Origin: Micromonospora halophytica
GTDB taxonomy: Bacteria > Actinomycetota > Actinomycetes > Mycobacteriales > Micromonosporaceae
DNA length: 64,000 bases
Assembly (NCBI RefSeq): GCF_900090245.1
Contig: NZ_FMDN01000026.1
Coordinates: forward strand, 1-64,000
Reading direction: 5' to 3'
Shown: one piece after another, positions 1 through 8,050 of the stretch
Numbering within the stretch: the first letter of the stretch is position 1
Layout: the number at the start of each line of letters is the position of its first letter
The notes under the pieces: generated by a model
Seen by the model: the letters and a program-made list of their open reading frames with translations, nothing else
Databases searched by the model: none
What the model was told of the DNA's origin: nothing
Translations under genes and position numbers: made by a program

Positions 1-24
1 GGCTCATCGAAGTTAAGCGGGGTT
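1..24. repeat. IS terminal inverted repeat, left
   Basis: It begins GGCTCATCGAAGTTAAGCGG and pairs with the reverse complement of 1425-1448, with two mismatches. Confidence 0.9.
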
Positions 25-1329
25 GAGTTGTCCGCGGTGGCGTCGGGTGGTGGCGGTGCGGGTGCGTAGGCGCTGGTTCTCGGGGTTGCGGAAGCCGTAG
101 GCGTCGCGGGCGACGGTTTTGATGACTCGGTTGGTGCCTTCTGAGCCGGCGTTGGTGATGCCGGTGGTCAGGAACGCCTGGATCTGTGGCCACCAGGTCT
201 CGATGGTGGTGGCGAGCCGGTGTAGTTCGGGCAGGTCAGTGGCGGCGCAGCGGGCGTAGAAGCGGTGCAGCAGCCGGTGGATCTGTTCCCGGTCGGGCTG
301 GGTGCGGGCGGTGGCGAGCAGGTCGAGCAGGTCTTCCTTGGCGTTCCACGCAGCCAGAATCGGAGCACCGATCGGCGCTGGGAGTGCCTCGAGGGTGTCG
401 ACGAGGCGGTCGACGTGTTTGCCGGGCATGCGGGCAGCGGATCGGGTCAGCCGGTTACGCATCCGCCATTCCGGGTCGGCGCCGCGGCCGCGGCGTCCCC
501 GCTGGGTCAGTGTCACGCGGCGGCGGACCTCGGTGACGGCGCGGTTGGCCAGTTGCACGACGTGGAAGTGGTCAACGACCAGCAGCGCGTGCGGCAGCAC
601 CTGCCGGACGGCGCTCTTGAACACGGTGCACATGTCGATCGCCACCGCCTGGACCTGGTCGCGCCAGACGGGCGGGCGGTCCGTCAGCCAGCCGGTGACC
701 GCGACGGTGGTCCGGCCTTCGACCTGGGCGAGCAGACCCTGTCCGCCGGACAGATCCACGAAGCCGACGTGCCACCGGTCCGCGGTCGTGGTCCACGAGC
801 CGGCCTGCTCGTCCCAGGCCCAGCGGGGCTTGCCGCGGCGGACCTCGTCAATGCCGAGCACCGTGACCGGCTCGGGCTCGGCCGGCAACACCTTGGTCGC
901 GTGGGCGGTGAATGCGCCCGCGACGACCGGCCACGAGACGCCGTGGTCCCGGGCGGCCTGCACGATCGTGCGGCCGCCGTCAGCGACCGCCGCACCCGCC
1001 GCCTGACGCAGCCGGGTGGTCAGCCGGGCACGGGCCGGAACCTGGGCCACGTGTTCGGTGAACGACTGGCGCGGGCAGGCCGGGGTCGGGCAGTACCAGC
1101 GTCGCTTGCGCCAGCGCAGCCGTACCGGCCGGCCTCCGACCGGCAGGTCCCGCGGCCGGGTCGTGGTCCACTGCTTGATCCGGACCGCCCGCTGCCCGCA
1201 CTGCGGGCAGCATCGCGCCTGTTCACAACCGGTGGCCAGGTGCACCACCGGGACGCCGGTGGCGTCCAGCTCGACCCGCTCGGCCACCAGGCCGTCCAGA
1301 CCCAGCAGCCGGGTCGTATCGTTGACCAT
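13..1329 (-). CDS. ISL3 family transposase
   Basis: This 438-residue protein has the usual ISL3 layout. An N-terminal zinc-binding region has cysteines around residues 35-44 and 80-85, followed by a helix-turn-helix region and a DDE nuclease core. The likely catalytic residues are D161 (in GIDEVRRGK), D232 (in AIDMC) and E396 (in GSEGTNRVIK), assigned by motif position. It starts at an ATG, and an 11-bp inverted repeat (1330-1340 with 1385-1395) lies just upstream and could limit read-in transcription or translation. No frameshift is visible, so the enzyme is probably functional. Confidence 0.93.
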   Translation of the reverse strand: MVNDTTRLLGLDGLVAERVELDATGVPVVHLATGCEQARCCPQCGQRAVRIKQWTTTRPRDLPVGGRPVRLRWRKRRWYCPTPACPRQSFTEHVAQVPARARLTTRLRQAAGAAVADGGRTIVQAARDHGVSWPVVAGAFTAHATKVLPAEPEPVTVLGIDEVRRGKPRWAWDEQAGSWTTTADRWHVGFVDLSGGQGLLAQVEGRTTVAVTGWLTDRPPVWRDQVQAVAIDMCTVFKSAVRQVLPHALLVVDHFHVVQLANRAVTEVRRRVTLTQRGRRGRGADPEWRMRNRLTRSAARMPGKHVDRLVDTLEALPAPIGAPILAAWNAKEDLLDLLATARTQPDREQIHRLLHRFYARCAATDLPELHRLATTIETWWPQIQAFLTTGITNAGSEGTNRVIKTVARDAYGFRNPENQRLRTRTATTRRHRGQLNPA

Positions 1330-1372
1330 GCTCGCAGCTCTTCACTTGTGACCATCCGACTTAGACACTCAG

Positions 1373-2485
1373 ATGATCACCGATGAGCTGCGAGCCCTTC
1401 ACGCTCGGGCCGCCTCCAGCAGCGAACCCCGCTCAACTTCGAAGAGCCTCTTTCTCACCGCCGCGTGGGGACCTGCTGTTCCCGCGGCACACGCCGGGAC
1501 GACGCCTCCGCGCTTCGACGACGGCTTCGGGATCACCGTGACCAGACAGCCTGCGTGGGTGGACGCCGAGGAACGCACCTTCACCTTCACGGTGCGCTCT
1601 GACCAGGTCCCTGCCTACACCGTGCTCCCGGGTCAGGTCTCCGGGGAGCACGTCATCATGGTTACCCTGCCGGCCGGGTATGACAGCACCGCCGCTGCCC
1701 GCTATCCGGTGCACTACACGCTGCACGGAGCCCCCGAGTACCCGAACGCGTCCAGGACCAAGAGGATCGTCGAGCAGGCGACTGCAGCCGTGCCGCTGAT
1801 CACCGTCACTCCCAACGGCGGCGGCCGCGGCTGGTACTCCAACTGGGTCAACCCTGGCGCGCTCGGCCCGCAGAACTGGCAGTTCTTCCATCTCGATCAG
1901 CTGATCCCGCTGATCGACACCAACTTGAAGACCATTCCCACCAGGCAGGGCAGGGCGATCTCCGGTCATTCGATGGGCGGCTTCGGCGCCTTCCGCTACG
2001 CCGAGCACCGGCCGGACCTGTTCAGCTATGTGGGCAGCTTCTCCGGCGACCTCGACCTGGTGAACCCGGAGATACGCGCCGCCGTTGTCGCCAGCACCCA
2101 GTTGGAGTCTTACGGCGTCCCGATCGTCCCGATCGACGCGATCTTCGGCCTGCCGGTGTGGCCGCTGGACGGTGTCTGGAACGCGCAGAGCCCTGCCCAA
2201 CATGTCGCGTCGCTGCGCGGCATGGGTGTGGCGATGTACACCGGCGACGGCGGCAACCTGCTGGACGACCCGGTCCAGGCGGTGGCCGAGAACCGGGTAA
2301 GGCAGACCGCCCTGGTGACCGCCGCCAACCTGACCGCAGCGGGTATCCCTCACCACTTCATCGACTACCACGACGGCAGCACGTGGGCCCCCGGATGCAC
2401 TGGCAAGCACAGCCAAGAACCGTGCCTGCAGGCCGACATGAACCACTTCGTGAGGTTGATCATGCAGCAACTGCAGAACCCGTAA
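1373..2485 (+). pseudogene. secreted alpha/beta-hydrolase esterase, 5' end replaced by IS
   Basis: The body is an esterase of the PF00756 type (esterase D / antigen 85-like fold) with a nucleophile elbow GHSMGG (S200 in this frame) and a probable catalytic His in DMNHF near the C terminus. Two Cys near the end (PGC and EPC) suggest an exported protein with a disulfide. Residues 26-41 look like the tail of a signal peptide ending AAHA, but the positively charged start and most of the hydrophobic core are missing because the IS inserted there. Residues 1-25 are translated from IS sequence. The ORF is open from an ATG inside the IS, so a cytoplasmic fusion protein could still be made, but export is probably lost. 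Confidence 0.8.
1425..1448. repeat. IS terminal inverted repeat, right
   Basis: This is the partner of 1-24. It lies within the open frame of the esterase, so the first 25 codons of that frame are IS sequence and codon 26 is the first chromosomal codon. Confidence 0.9.
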
Positions 2486-2593
2486 CCGCCACGCCCAGGC
2501 ACTGACCCTGGGTGTGCCAGCGGTACTTGGCCATCCTCACCGTCAGCGCGGCCACGCGGGAACCGGCCATAGAACCGCCCCGACAGCCCTCAT
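2486..2593. other. intergenic segment after the esterase
   Basis: No gene or clear hairpin is visible. It leads into the low-GC inverted repeat that starts at 2594. Confidence 0.5.
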
Positions 2594-2647
2594 GCCCGAG
2601 CAGATTATTGGATTATCATTAACGGCAATCCACTAATCTGCTCGGGC
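2594..2647. repeat. 21-bp inverted repeat in low-GC DNA
   Basis: Arms 2594-2614 and 2627-2647 match at 20 of 21 positions around a 12-nt AT-rich loop. The composition is far less GC-rich than the surroundings. There is no U-tract, so a simple intrinsic terminator is not obvious. It could be a terminator for the esterase, a protein-binding dyad, or the footprint of a small non-autonomous element. Confidence 0.7.
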
Positions 2648-2736
2648 GTAACGGGCAAATCAATCGCACACCATAATGTCTGTTCTGTTGTTCCCGTGCG
2701 TCGACGCGTGGGACCCGAGGAGTAGAGACTTCCCTT

Positions 2737-2816
2737 CGCCACGGGCGCCCGTGGCGCTTGACCTTCACCCTCGGGCAGACCCCAGCCTGGGTCGTGCCGG
2801 CCGAGGTGGCCGGCAC
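2737..2816 (+). promoter_or_regulatory. leader dyads of the MerR-PP2C gene
   Basis: A perfect 20-bp palindrome with no spacer lies at 2737-2756. A 9-bp hairpin (2794-2802 with 2808-2816, 5-nt loop) directly abuts the GAGGAGG ribosome-binding site at 2817-2823. A TTGACC hexamer at 2758-2763 follows the palindrome, but no good -10 box lies 17-19 bp downstream. The palindrome is a candidate operator for the MerR domain. The hairpin could affect ribosome access. Both roles are inferred. Confidence 0.5.
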
Positions 2817-2831
2817 GAGGAGGATGTCGAC

Positions 2832-3902
2832 GTGGGGTTGTTGACCATCGGGGCGTTCGCCAGGGCGGCGCGGCTGACGCCGAAGGCGTTGCGGCTCTAC
2901 GACGAGTCGGGCCTGCTGGCGCCGGCCGCGGTCGATCCCGAGTCCGGGTACCGGTTCTACGACCCGGACCAGCTGCCCAAGGCCCGGCTGATCGCCCAGC
3001 TACGCCGCATCGGCATGCCGCTGGCCGAGATCGGGGCGGTCTGCCGTCTCGATCCGCAGGCGGCCGCCGCGGCGATCGAGGCGTACTGGGTGCGCGTCGC
3101 CGCCGACACGGCTGCCCGCAGACGCATCGCCACCTTCCTCGTCGATCACCTCTCAGGAAGGGGCACCACGATGTCCGATGCGAACCAGGCGCTGACCTTC
3201 CGTCACGCGGTGCACTGCGTGGCCGGAGCCGTGCGCGACAGCAACGAGGACGCCGCGTACGCCGGTGAGCGACTGCTGGCGGTCGCCGACGGGCTACGCG
3301 GCCCCGGGGGCGCGGCTGCCAGCGCCGCCGCGATCGACACGCTGCGGGCCCTGGAGCCGGTCGAGGCGCCGGCGGGGGACCTGCTCGCACTGATGGCCGG
3401 CGCGCTCGCCGAGGCCGACCGCACCGTACGCGAGGCGGCACTGGAGGACCACCAGCCCGTCACCACCCTGACGGCGATGCTGCGCTCCGGGTCCCTGCTG
3501 GCCCTGGCACACATCGGTGACACCCGGGCCTACCTGCTGCGCGCCGGCGAGCTGTCCCTGCTCACCCGGGACCACACCTACGTTCAGTCGCTGGTCGACC
3601 AGGACCGGCTCGACCATGCCCAGGCCGCGACGCATCCACAGCGCGCTCTGCTGGTACGGGCCCTGGGCGCGGGCGGCCACCAGGTCGAGGCGGACCTCGC
3701 GCTGCGTACCGTCATGGCCGGCGACCGTTACCTGCTCTGCTCGGACGGGTTGTCCGCCGTCGTCGCGCACGCCACGATCCGGTCCGTCCTCGCCGCCGAG
3801 GCCGACCCGGAGCACCTCGTGCGACGCCTGGTCGAGGCCGCGTACCAGCAGGGGGCGCCGGACAACATCGCCTGCGTCGTCGCCGAGGCCGTCACGGCGT
3901 AG
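2832..3902 (+). CDS. MerR-type DNA-binding domain fused to PP2C phosphatase
   Basis: Residues 1-70 form a MerR helix-turn-helix (LTIGAFARAARLTPKALRLY, then SGYRFYDPDQL). From about residue 115 there is a PP2C-family Ser/Thr phosphatase domain with the metal-ligand motifs RDSNEDA, VADGLRG, GDTRAYLL, CSDGLS and GAPDNIA. In ordinary MerR proteins the C-terminal part senses a ligand; here it is an enzyme. The domain architecture suggests a DNA-bound phosphatase whose output could depend on protein-kinase signalling, but no partner is adjacent. The GTG start at 2832 is chosen because GAGGAGG lies 8 nt upstream and translation from there begins at the MerR domain; an ATG far upstream would add an arginine-rich, non-homologous stretch. 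Confidence 0.85.
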   Translation: MGLLTIGAFARAARLTPKALRLYDESGLLAPAAVDPESGYRFYDPDQLPKARLIAQLRRIGMPLAEIGAVCRLDPQAAAAAIEAYWVRVAADTAARRRIATFLVDHLSGRGTTMSDANQALTFRHAVHCVAGAVRDSNEDAAYAGERLLAVADGLRGPGGAAASAAAIDTLRALEPVEAPAGDLLALMAGALAEADRTVREAALEDHQPVTTLTAMLRSGSLLALAHIGDTRAYLLRAGELSLLTRDHTYVQSLVDQDRLDHAQAATHPQRALLVRALGAGGHQVEADLALRTVMAGDRYLLCSDGLSAVVAHATIRSVLAAEADPEHLVRRLVEAAYQQGAPDNIACVVAEAVTA

Positions 3903-4033
3903 GGCGGCCGGTCGTCGCTGCCTTTCGCCGGGGCGTGCGCCGGCCTACCTCAGCCGGTCGTCGGGCAGCAGCCCGGTCCACGTCGGCGGGAAACGCCTCG
4001 CCGGGCCGACGCACGTCCGGTTACGGTGCGGCG

Positions 4034-4774
4034 GTGCGTGACGCGGAGTTCACCGACCCCCGTCTCGTCGCGGTCTACGACGCCGAATGTGGCTGGTCCG
4101 CCGACGACGACTTCTTCCTCACCGAGGTCGGCACGGCACCGCTGCGGGTGCTCGACTTCGGCTGCGGCACCGGTCGGCTGACCCTCGCCCTCGCCGCGGC
4201 CGGACACACCGTCACCGGCGTGGATCCGGCCCGCGCGTCGTTGGCCGCCGCGCGGGCCAAGCCGGGCGCCGAGCGGGTCAGCTGGGTCGCCGGCAGCCGG
4301 GAGGTGCTGCCGGTCGGGGTGTACGACGTGGCGCTGATGACGAGCCACGTGGCGCAGTTCCTGACCGACGACGGGCAGTGGCGGGCGACCTTGGCGGCGC
4401 TGCGGGCCGCGCTGGTCGACGGCGGTCGGCTGCTGTTCGACTCCCGCGATCCGGCCGACCGGCGGTGGGAGCGGTGGAACCCGGTCGACTCGCGTCGGCA
4501 CGTACCGCTGCCGGACGGCCAGGTGGTGCGGGTCTGGACGGACGTGACCGCCGTGCGCGGCGGCGGCCTGGTCGAGCTCCGCCGGCACTACCGGTTTCCC
4601 GGCGGTGAGCGGCTGCGCAGCCGGGCGGTGCTGCGCTTTCGGGACGAGGCGCGGCTGCGCGCGGACCTGACCGCCGCCGGGTTCCGGGTGGACCGTGTCC
4701 ACGGTGGCTGGCACGGCGAGGCGGTCGGTGCGGGCGAGGACGGCGAACTCGTGGTGGTCGCGACCGCCGGGTAA
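4034..4774 (+). CDS. class I SAM-dependent methyltransferase
   Basis: This 246-residue protein has the Rossmann-type SAM-binding motif I (VLDFGCGTGRLTLALA), an acidic residue at the end of strand 2 (GVDPARAS) and a post-motif region typical of small-molecule methyltransferases. The substrate is unknown. The GTG at 4034 is preferred because upstream codons are arginine-rich and unlike the family. No Shine-Dalgarno sequence is evident, so it may be leaderless. It stands alone, 40 nt before a GNAT gene that appears to have its own promoter. Confidence 0.8.
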   Translation: MRDAEFTDPRLVAVYDAECGWSADDDFFLTEVGTAPLRVLDFGCGTGRLTLALAAAGHTVTGVDPARASLAAARAKPGAERVSWVAGSREVLPVGVYDVALMTSHVAQFLTDDGQWRATLAALRAALVDGGRLLFDSRDPADRRWERWNPVDSRRHVPLPDGQVVRVWTDVTAVRGGGLVELRRHYRFPGGERLRSRAVLRFRDEARLRADLTAAGFRVDRVHGGWHGEAVGAGEDGELVVVATAG

Positions 4775-4814
4775 TTCGGTGGGGTCGTGGGGCACCGGCC
4801 ACTAGTCTGCCCGA

Positions 4815-5300
4815 ATGATCATCAGGGACTTCGTGGAGACCGACTGGCCGGCCGTCGAGGCGATCGTCGCGCAGGTCGTCGCCGCTGGTGACACGTTCCC
4901 GTACGACCCGGCCTGGCCGGCGAAGGTGCTGCGCGAGGTGTGGGTGGAGGCCCCGCCGGGGCGGACGGTGGTCGCAATGGACGGCGATCAGGTGCTGGGC
5001 ACGGCGAAGATGGGCCCCAACCGGCCCGGTCCGGGTCGGTATGTGAGCACGGCCAGTTTCATGGTCGCCGCCGACGCGCGCGGCCGGGGCGTGGGCCGCG
5101 CGTTGGCGGAGGATGCCCTGGCCTGGGCCCGCACACAGGGGTACGCGGCGATGCAGTTCAACGCCGTGGCGGAGTCCAACGAGGTCGCGGTGCGGCTCTA
5201 CCGGCGGCTCGGGTTCGCCGTCATCGGCACCGTGCCGGAGTCCTTCGCGCATCCGCAGCGGGGCCGGGTCGGCCTGCACGTCATGCACCGTTTCCTCTAG
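4815..5300 (+). CDS. GNAT family N-acetyltransferase
   Basis: The 161-residue protein covers a single GNAT fold. The acetyl-CoA pyrophosphate-binding motif RGRGVGRALAEDAL is at about residues 91-104, and the C-terminal strand pattern RLYRRLGFAVIGTVP is typical. The PYDP and VSTASFMV segments resemble phosphinothricin-acetyltransferase-like members that act on small amines, but the substrate cannot be told from sequence. A TAGTCT box about 7 nt before the ATG suggests leaderless transcription. Confidence 0.87.
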   Translation: MIIRDFVETDWPAVEAIVAQVVAAGDTFPYDPAWPAKVLREVWVEAPPGRTVVAMDGDQVLGTAKMGPNRPGPGRYVSTASFMVAADARGRGVGRALAEDALAWARTQGYAAMQFNAVAESNEVAVRLYRRLGFAVIGTVPESFAHPQRGRVGLHVMHRFL

Positions 5301-5346
5301 ACCGGCGGGGTCACCGCATGGGCGCGGCCGGTGCCAGGATGGGCCG

Positions 5347-5736
5347 ATGAGCGAGGAGCCGATCGACCTGGCGAGCGCGCTGGCCGCGTTCGACCAGCTG
5401 TGGAGTCCGCGGATCGTCACCCGGGTCAACGACTACGACGTACGCATCGCCAAGGTGGCCGGCGAGCACGTCTGGCACGCCCACGACCACACCGACGAGT
5501 TCTTCCTGGTCCTCGACGGTGAGTTGCGCATCGCGCTGCGCGAGCCGGCCGGGGAGCGGACGGTGGTGCTGCCCCGGGGCGCGGTGTTCGTGGTGCCGCG
5601 TGGCGTGGAGCACCGTCCGTCCTCGGTGGATGGCGCGTCGATCCTGATGTTCGAGCCGGCAGGCACCTCGAGCGTGGGGGACCGGCACGAGGACGTTCCC
5701 GACCACGTGGACGCCACCACCGGGCACACCCTCTGA
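5347..5736 (+). CDS. cupin-domain protein
   Basis: This small 129-residue single cupin contains the metal-binding motif 1 (HVWHAHDHTDEFFLVLDG) and motif 2 (LPRGAVFVVPRGVEHRPSS), with the His/Glu ligands in place. It resembles stand-alone bacterial cupins with sugar-isomerase or dioxygenase-like cores whose role is usually unknown. The ATG at 5347 has an AGGAT-like box close upstream. The upstream ORF extension lacks family similarity and was discarded. Confidence 0.82.
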   Translation: MSEEPIDLASALAAFDQLWSPRIVTRVNDYDVRIAKVAGEHVWHAHDHTDEFFLVLDGELRIALREPAGERTVVLPRGAVFVVPRGVEHRPSSVDGASILMFEPAGTSSVGDRHEDVPDHVDATTGHTL

Positions 5737-5845
5737 GCCGCACCGCGTCGGCACGGCCTGCTGCGTCGCGTCTCACCGCACGCCGAGGGCAGGGCCGACT
5801 GAAAACACGTGGCGGTGCCCGTATCCCAATGGCAGGGTGGCGGGC

Positions 5846-6364
5846 ATGACGGCGCAGGCTCTGGCGGGTGCGCTCGCCGACGACGGACGGCGGCGGGTGT
5901 TCGCGGCGATCGTGCTCGACGGCGGTGACCTGGCCGCGGTGGCCGCGCGCGCCGGGCTGCCCGCGCGGCAGGTGGCAACGGCGGTGCGGCGTCTCGCCGA
6001 CGCCGGCGTGGTCGTCGACAGCGGCGATGAGCTGCGGGTGGATGCCGAGCGGCTGCGCGAGGCGGCACGGACCGCCGGGCCGCCGAGCCGGTCCGAGGAT
6101 CCCGAGCAGCGGGTGCTACGCACCTTCCTGCGCGACGGGGTGCTGGTGAGCCTGCCCGCACAGCGCGGCCGGCGGCGGGTGCTGCTCGCGCATGTGGCCG
6201 GGTCGTTCGAGCCGGGGATCCGTTACCCGGAGCGCCAGGTCGACGAGTTGCTGCGGCGGTGGTGCGACGGCGGTGGCACGGACCATGTCACGCTGCGCCG
6301 TCATCTCGTCGACGAGTGCCTGCTCGCCCGGGAGCAGGGTGTCTACTGGCGGATCGGTCCCTGA
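5846..6364 (+). CDS. HTH protein with C-terminal DUF2087 domain
   Basis: The N-terminal ~75 residues form a winged-helix-like region (AAVAARAGLPARQVATAVRRL). The C-terminal ~85 residues (RVLRTFLRDGVLVSLPAQ ... YPERQVDELLRRWCDG ... DHVTLRRHLVD) match the pattern known as DUF2087, found in many actinobacterial and Firmicute proteins, often beside DNA-binding domains. The role is unknown and presumably regulatory. A GTG at 5837 is an alternative start. The ATG at 5846 has a weak AGGGTGG purine stretch 5 nt upstream. Confidence 0.75.
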   Translation: MTAQALAGALADDGRRRVFAAIVLDGGDLAAVAARAGLPARQVATAVRRLADAGVVVDSGDELRVDAERLREAARTAGPPSRSEDPEQRVLRTFLRDGVLVSLPAQRGRRRVLLAHVAGSFEPGIRYPERQVDELLRRWCDGGGTDHVTLRRHLVDECLLAREQGVYWRIGP

Positions 6365-6417
6365 CCGTCCGTCGGCGAGACGATCCGGATCCGGACGGCC
6401 TTGTTAGCCTCGGTGGC

Positions 6418-6885
6418 ATGACCTCGTGCTCGCCGGGTGCCCCCGACCTGATGTTCCTGCTCGCGTGGGCCAGTAACGCGCTCATGGTGGAGCACGGCGC
6501 GGGTGTGGCCGAGCTGGGCATCTCCCCGCGGGGGCACTGCGTGTTGCTCAAGGCGCGTCCGGGAGGTCTGACCCAGCGTCAGATCGGTGACCTGTGTGGC
6601 ATCGACAAGACCACCATGGTGGTCACCCTCGACCAACTCGAAACCGCCGGGCTGGTCCGCCGCCGCCCGTCGCCGACCGACCGCCGGGCCCGCCTGGTGG
6701 AGGTGACCGTCGAGGGGGAGAAGGTGCTCGACCGGGCGCAGGAGATCGCCGCCGCGCTCCAGCGGGACGTGCTGTCGACACTGCCCGAGGCGGACCGTGA
6801 GGTGTTCCTGCGCTCGATCAGCAGCCTGGTCTCCGGCCGGCTGGCCGGCGGTGGGTGCGGCCCGGGGAGCCGCCCGACCTGCTAG
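6418..6885 (+). CDS. MarR family transcriptional regulator
   Basis: This 155-residue winged helix-turn-helix protein has the MarR hallmarks: LTQRQIGDLCGIDKTTMVVTLDQLETAGLVRRRPSPTDRRA (recognition helix plus the DxR wing tip). The N- and C-terminal helices would form the dimer interface. It sits 74 nt upstream of a DUF6069 membrane-protein gene on the same strand, with an inverted repeat between them, so control of that gene is a reasonable inference. The TAGCCT box 7 nt before the ATG suggests a leaderless transcript. Confidence 0.88.
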   Translation: MTSCSPGAPDLMFLLAWASNALMVEHGAGVAELGISPRGHCVLLKARPGGLTQRQIGDLCGIDKTTMVVTLDQLETAGLVRRRPSPTDRRARLVEVTVEGEKVLDRAQEIAAALQRDVLSTLPEADREVFLRSISSLVSGRLAGGGCGPGSRPTC

Positions 6886-6894
6886 TCCCAATCG

Positions 6895-6918
6895 AGATAG
6901 TTCGGATCAAGACTATCT
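6895..6918. promoter_or_regulatory. candidate MarR operator
   Basis: A 7-bp inverted repeat (AGATAGT with ACTATCT, 10-bp spacer) lies in AT-richer DNA just after the MarR gene and ahead of the DUF6069 gene. Its size and spacing fit MarR-type dyads. Binding by this particular MarR is inferred. Confidence 0.55.
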
Positions 6919-6959
6919 GGTACGGTCGTATGCGTCCATTCGTCGACCGAGGAGCTGGC

Positions 6960-7373
6960 ATGACCGTGACCGCACACCCCGCCACCGCGACCCCGTCTCC
7001 GCGCCGCCGCGCGCTGGGTGTCGCCGCCGCCGTCCTGACCCCCGCCGCGATCTGGGTGATCGGTGCGATCGCCGGGGTCGACTACACCGTCGAGAACCCC
7101 GGACAACCGGCCTTCGTGGTCGGTTTCGTCCCCGTGCTGATCTTCTCGCTCGGGTCGGCGCTGGTCGGCTGGTTCGGGCTGGCCGTCCTGGAGCGCCTGG
7201 CCCGGCGCCGGGCCGCCGTCATCTGGACCACCCTGGCCGTGGCCCTGACCCTGCTCTCGCTCATCCCCGTCTTCGCCACCGAGGCGACCACGGGCGCCAA
7301 GATCGTCCTGAGCGTCATCCACCTGGCCGTGGCGGCGCCGCTGATCGCGCTGCTACCGACGCGCGCCCACTGA
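6960..7373 (+). CDS. four-helix membrane protein, DUF6069-like
   Basis: The 137-residue protein has four predicted membrane segments separated by short loops (approximately residues 18-38, 50-75, 85-105, 113-132) and a basic N terminus (PSPRRRA). The pattern and length match the actinobacterial family catalogued as DUF6069, function unknown; the family name is from memory. GAGGAG lies 6 nt before the ATG. The preceding MarR gene and dyad suggest repression by that regulator, as seen for many small membrane proteins next to marR. Confidence 0.72.
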   Translation: MTVTAHPATATPSPRRRALGVAAAVLTPAAIWVIGAIAGVDYTVENPGQPAFVVGFVPVLIFSLGSALVGWFGLAVLERLARRRAAVIWTTLAVALTLLSLIPVFATEATTGAKIVLSVIHLAVAAPLIALLPTRAH

Positions 7374-7451
7374 GCCGACCACCGGCACCGGCGACCACGA
7401 CGGTCGCCGGTGCCCGGGAATTCCCGTTGACCGGGTGGCGACGATCAACAG

Positions 7452-7952
7452 ATGAGCATGTCCGACAGCGCCGGGTGGACGGTGCGCCTGACCCGACCCG
7501 AGCACCCCGACGCCACCGGCCTGCTGTGGCACTACTACGAGGAGCTGGTCCGCCGCTACCACGGCCGGCCGGTACGCCCGGGCGAGGTCGAGTCGGCGCT
7601 GCGGGACGAGCCCAGCGACGATCTCGTCGCCCCGACCGGCCTCCTGCTGGTCGCCCACCGGTCGGGTCGACCCGCCGGTTGCGCCGGACTGCGGCTGCGC
7701 CCCGCCTGGGCGGAACTGACCCGGCTCTTCGTCCACCCGCAGCACCGGGGAAGCGGGGGCGGGGCGGCACTGCTGGCCGCCGTCGAGCAGCGCGCCCGCC
7801 GGCTCGGCGTCGACCGGATCCGGCTGGACACCCGCCACGACCTGGTGGAGGCCCGGGCGCTGTACGCCCGCCACGGCTACACCGAGATCCCTGCCTACAA
7901 CGACGGCGGGTACGCCGAACACTGGTTCGAGAAGCTCCTGCCGTCGAGTTGA
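7452..7952 (+). CDS. GNAT family N-acetyltransferase
   Basis: The 166-residue protein has the acetyl-CoA binding motif HRGSGGGAALLAAVEQRA (variant RGxGxG) around residues 97-114 and the C-terminal DTRHDLVEARALYARHGY segment. It resembles small GNATs of unspecified substrate. It is monocistronic, between the DUF6069 gene and the hsp20 promoter region. Confidence 0.86.
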   Translation: MSMSDSAGWTVRLTRPEHPDATGLLWHYYEELVRRYHGRPVRPGEVESALRDEPSDDLVAPTGLLLVAHRSGRPAGCAGLRLRPAWAELTRLFVHPQHRGSGGGAALLAAVEQRARRLGVDRIRLDTRHDLVEARALYARHGYTEIPAYNDGGYAEHWFEKLLPSS

Positions 7953-7988
7953 CGCCCGGCCCGACACGCGCTACATATCGAATAGGAA

Positions 7989-8009
7989 GTTGAGTCACCC
8001 TGGCTCAAC
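7989..8009. promoter_or_regulatory. HAIR-like element (HspR operator candidate)
   Basis: The arms GTTGAGT and GCTCAAC, separated by 7 nt, closely resemble the HAIR consensus CTTGAGT-N7-ACTCAAG bound by the MerR-family heat-shock repressor HspR. The element is 41 nt upstream of the hsp20 start, where a repressor would block transcription. Confidence 0.7.
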
Positions 8010-8050
8010 TCGACTGGACCTTCGGCCCAGGGAACCGAGGAGGCACGACG

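Larger units (their letters stand above)
1..1448 (-). mobile_element. ISL3-family insertion sequence
   Basis: A transposase gene is enclosed by terminal inverted repeats at 1-24 and 1425-1448 that match at 22 of 24 positions. The left end coincides with the first base of the window, so its outer limit and the left target duplication cannot be seen. ISL3 elements usually make 8-bp target duplications, so bases 1449-1456 are the expected right copy. The right end lies inside the 5' region of a secreted esterase gene, which the element has interrupted. The intact transposase and close terminal repeats suggest a recent, possibly still mobile, insertion. Confidence 0.9.

Noticed and set aside
265..1386. 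Long plus-strand frame opposite the transposase
   Set aside because: It is antisense to a gene with complete ISL3 motifs and its composition (His, Asp, Gly, Pro, Arg) is a GC-codon shadow.
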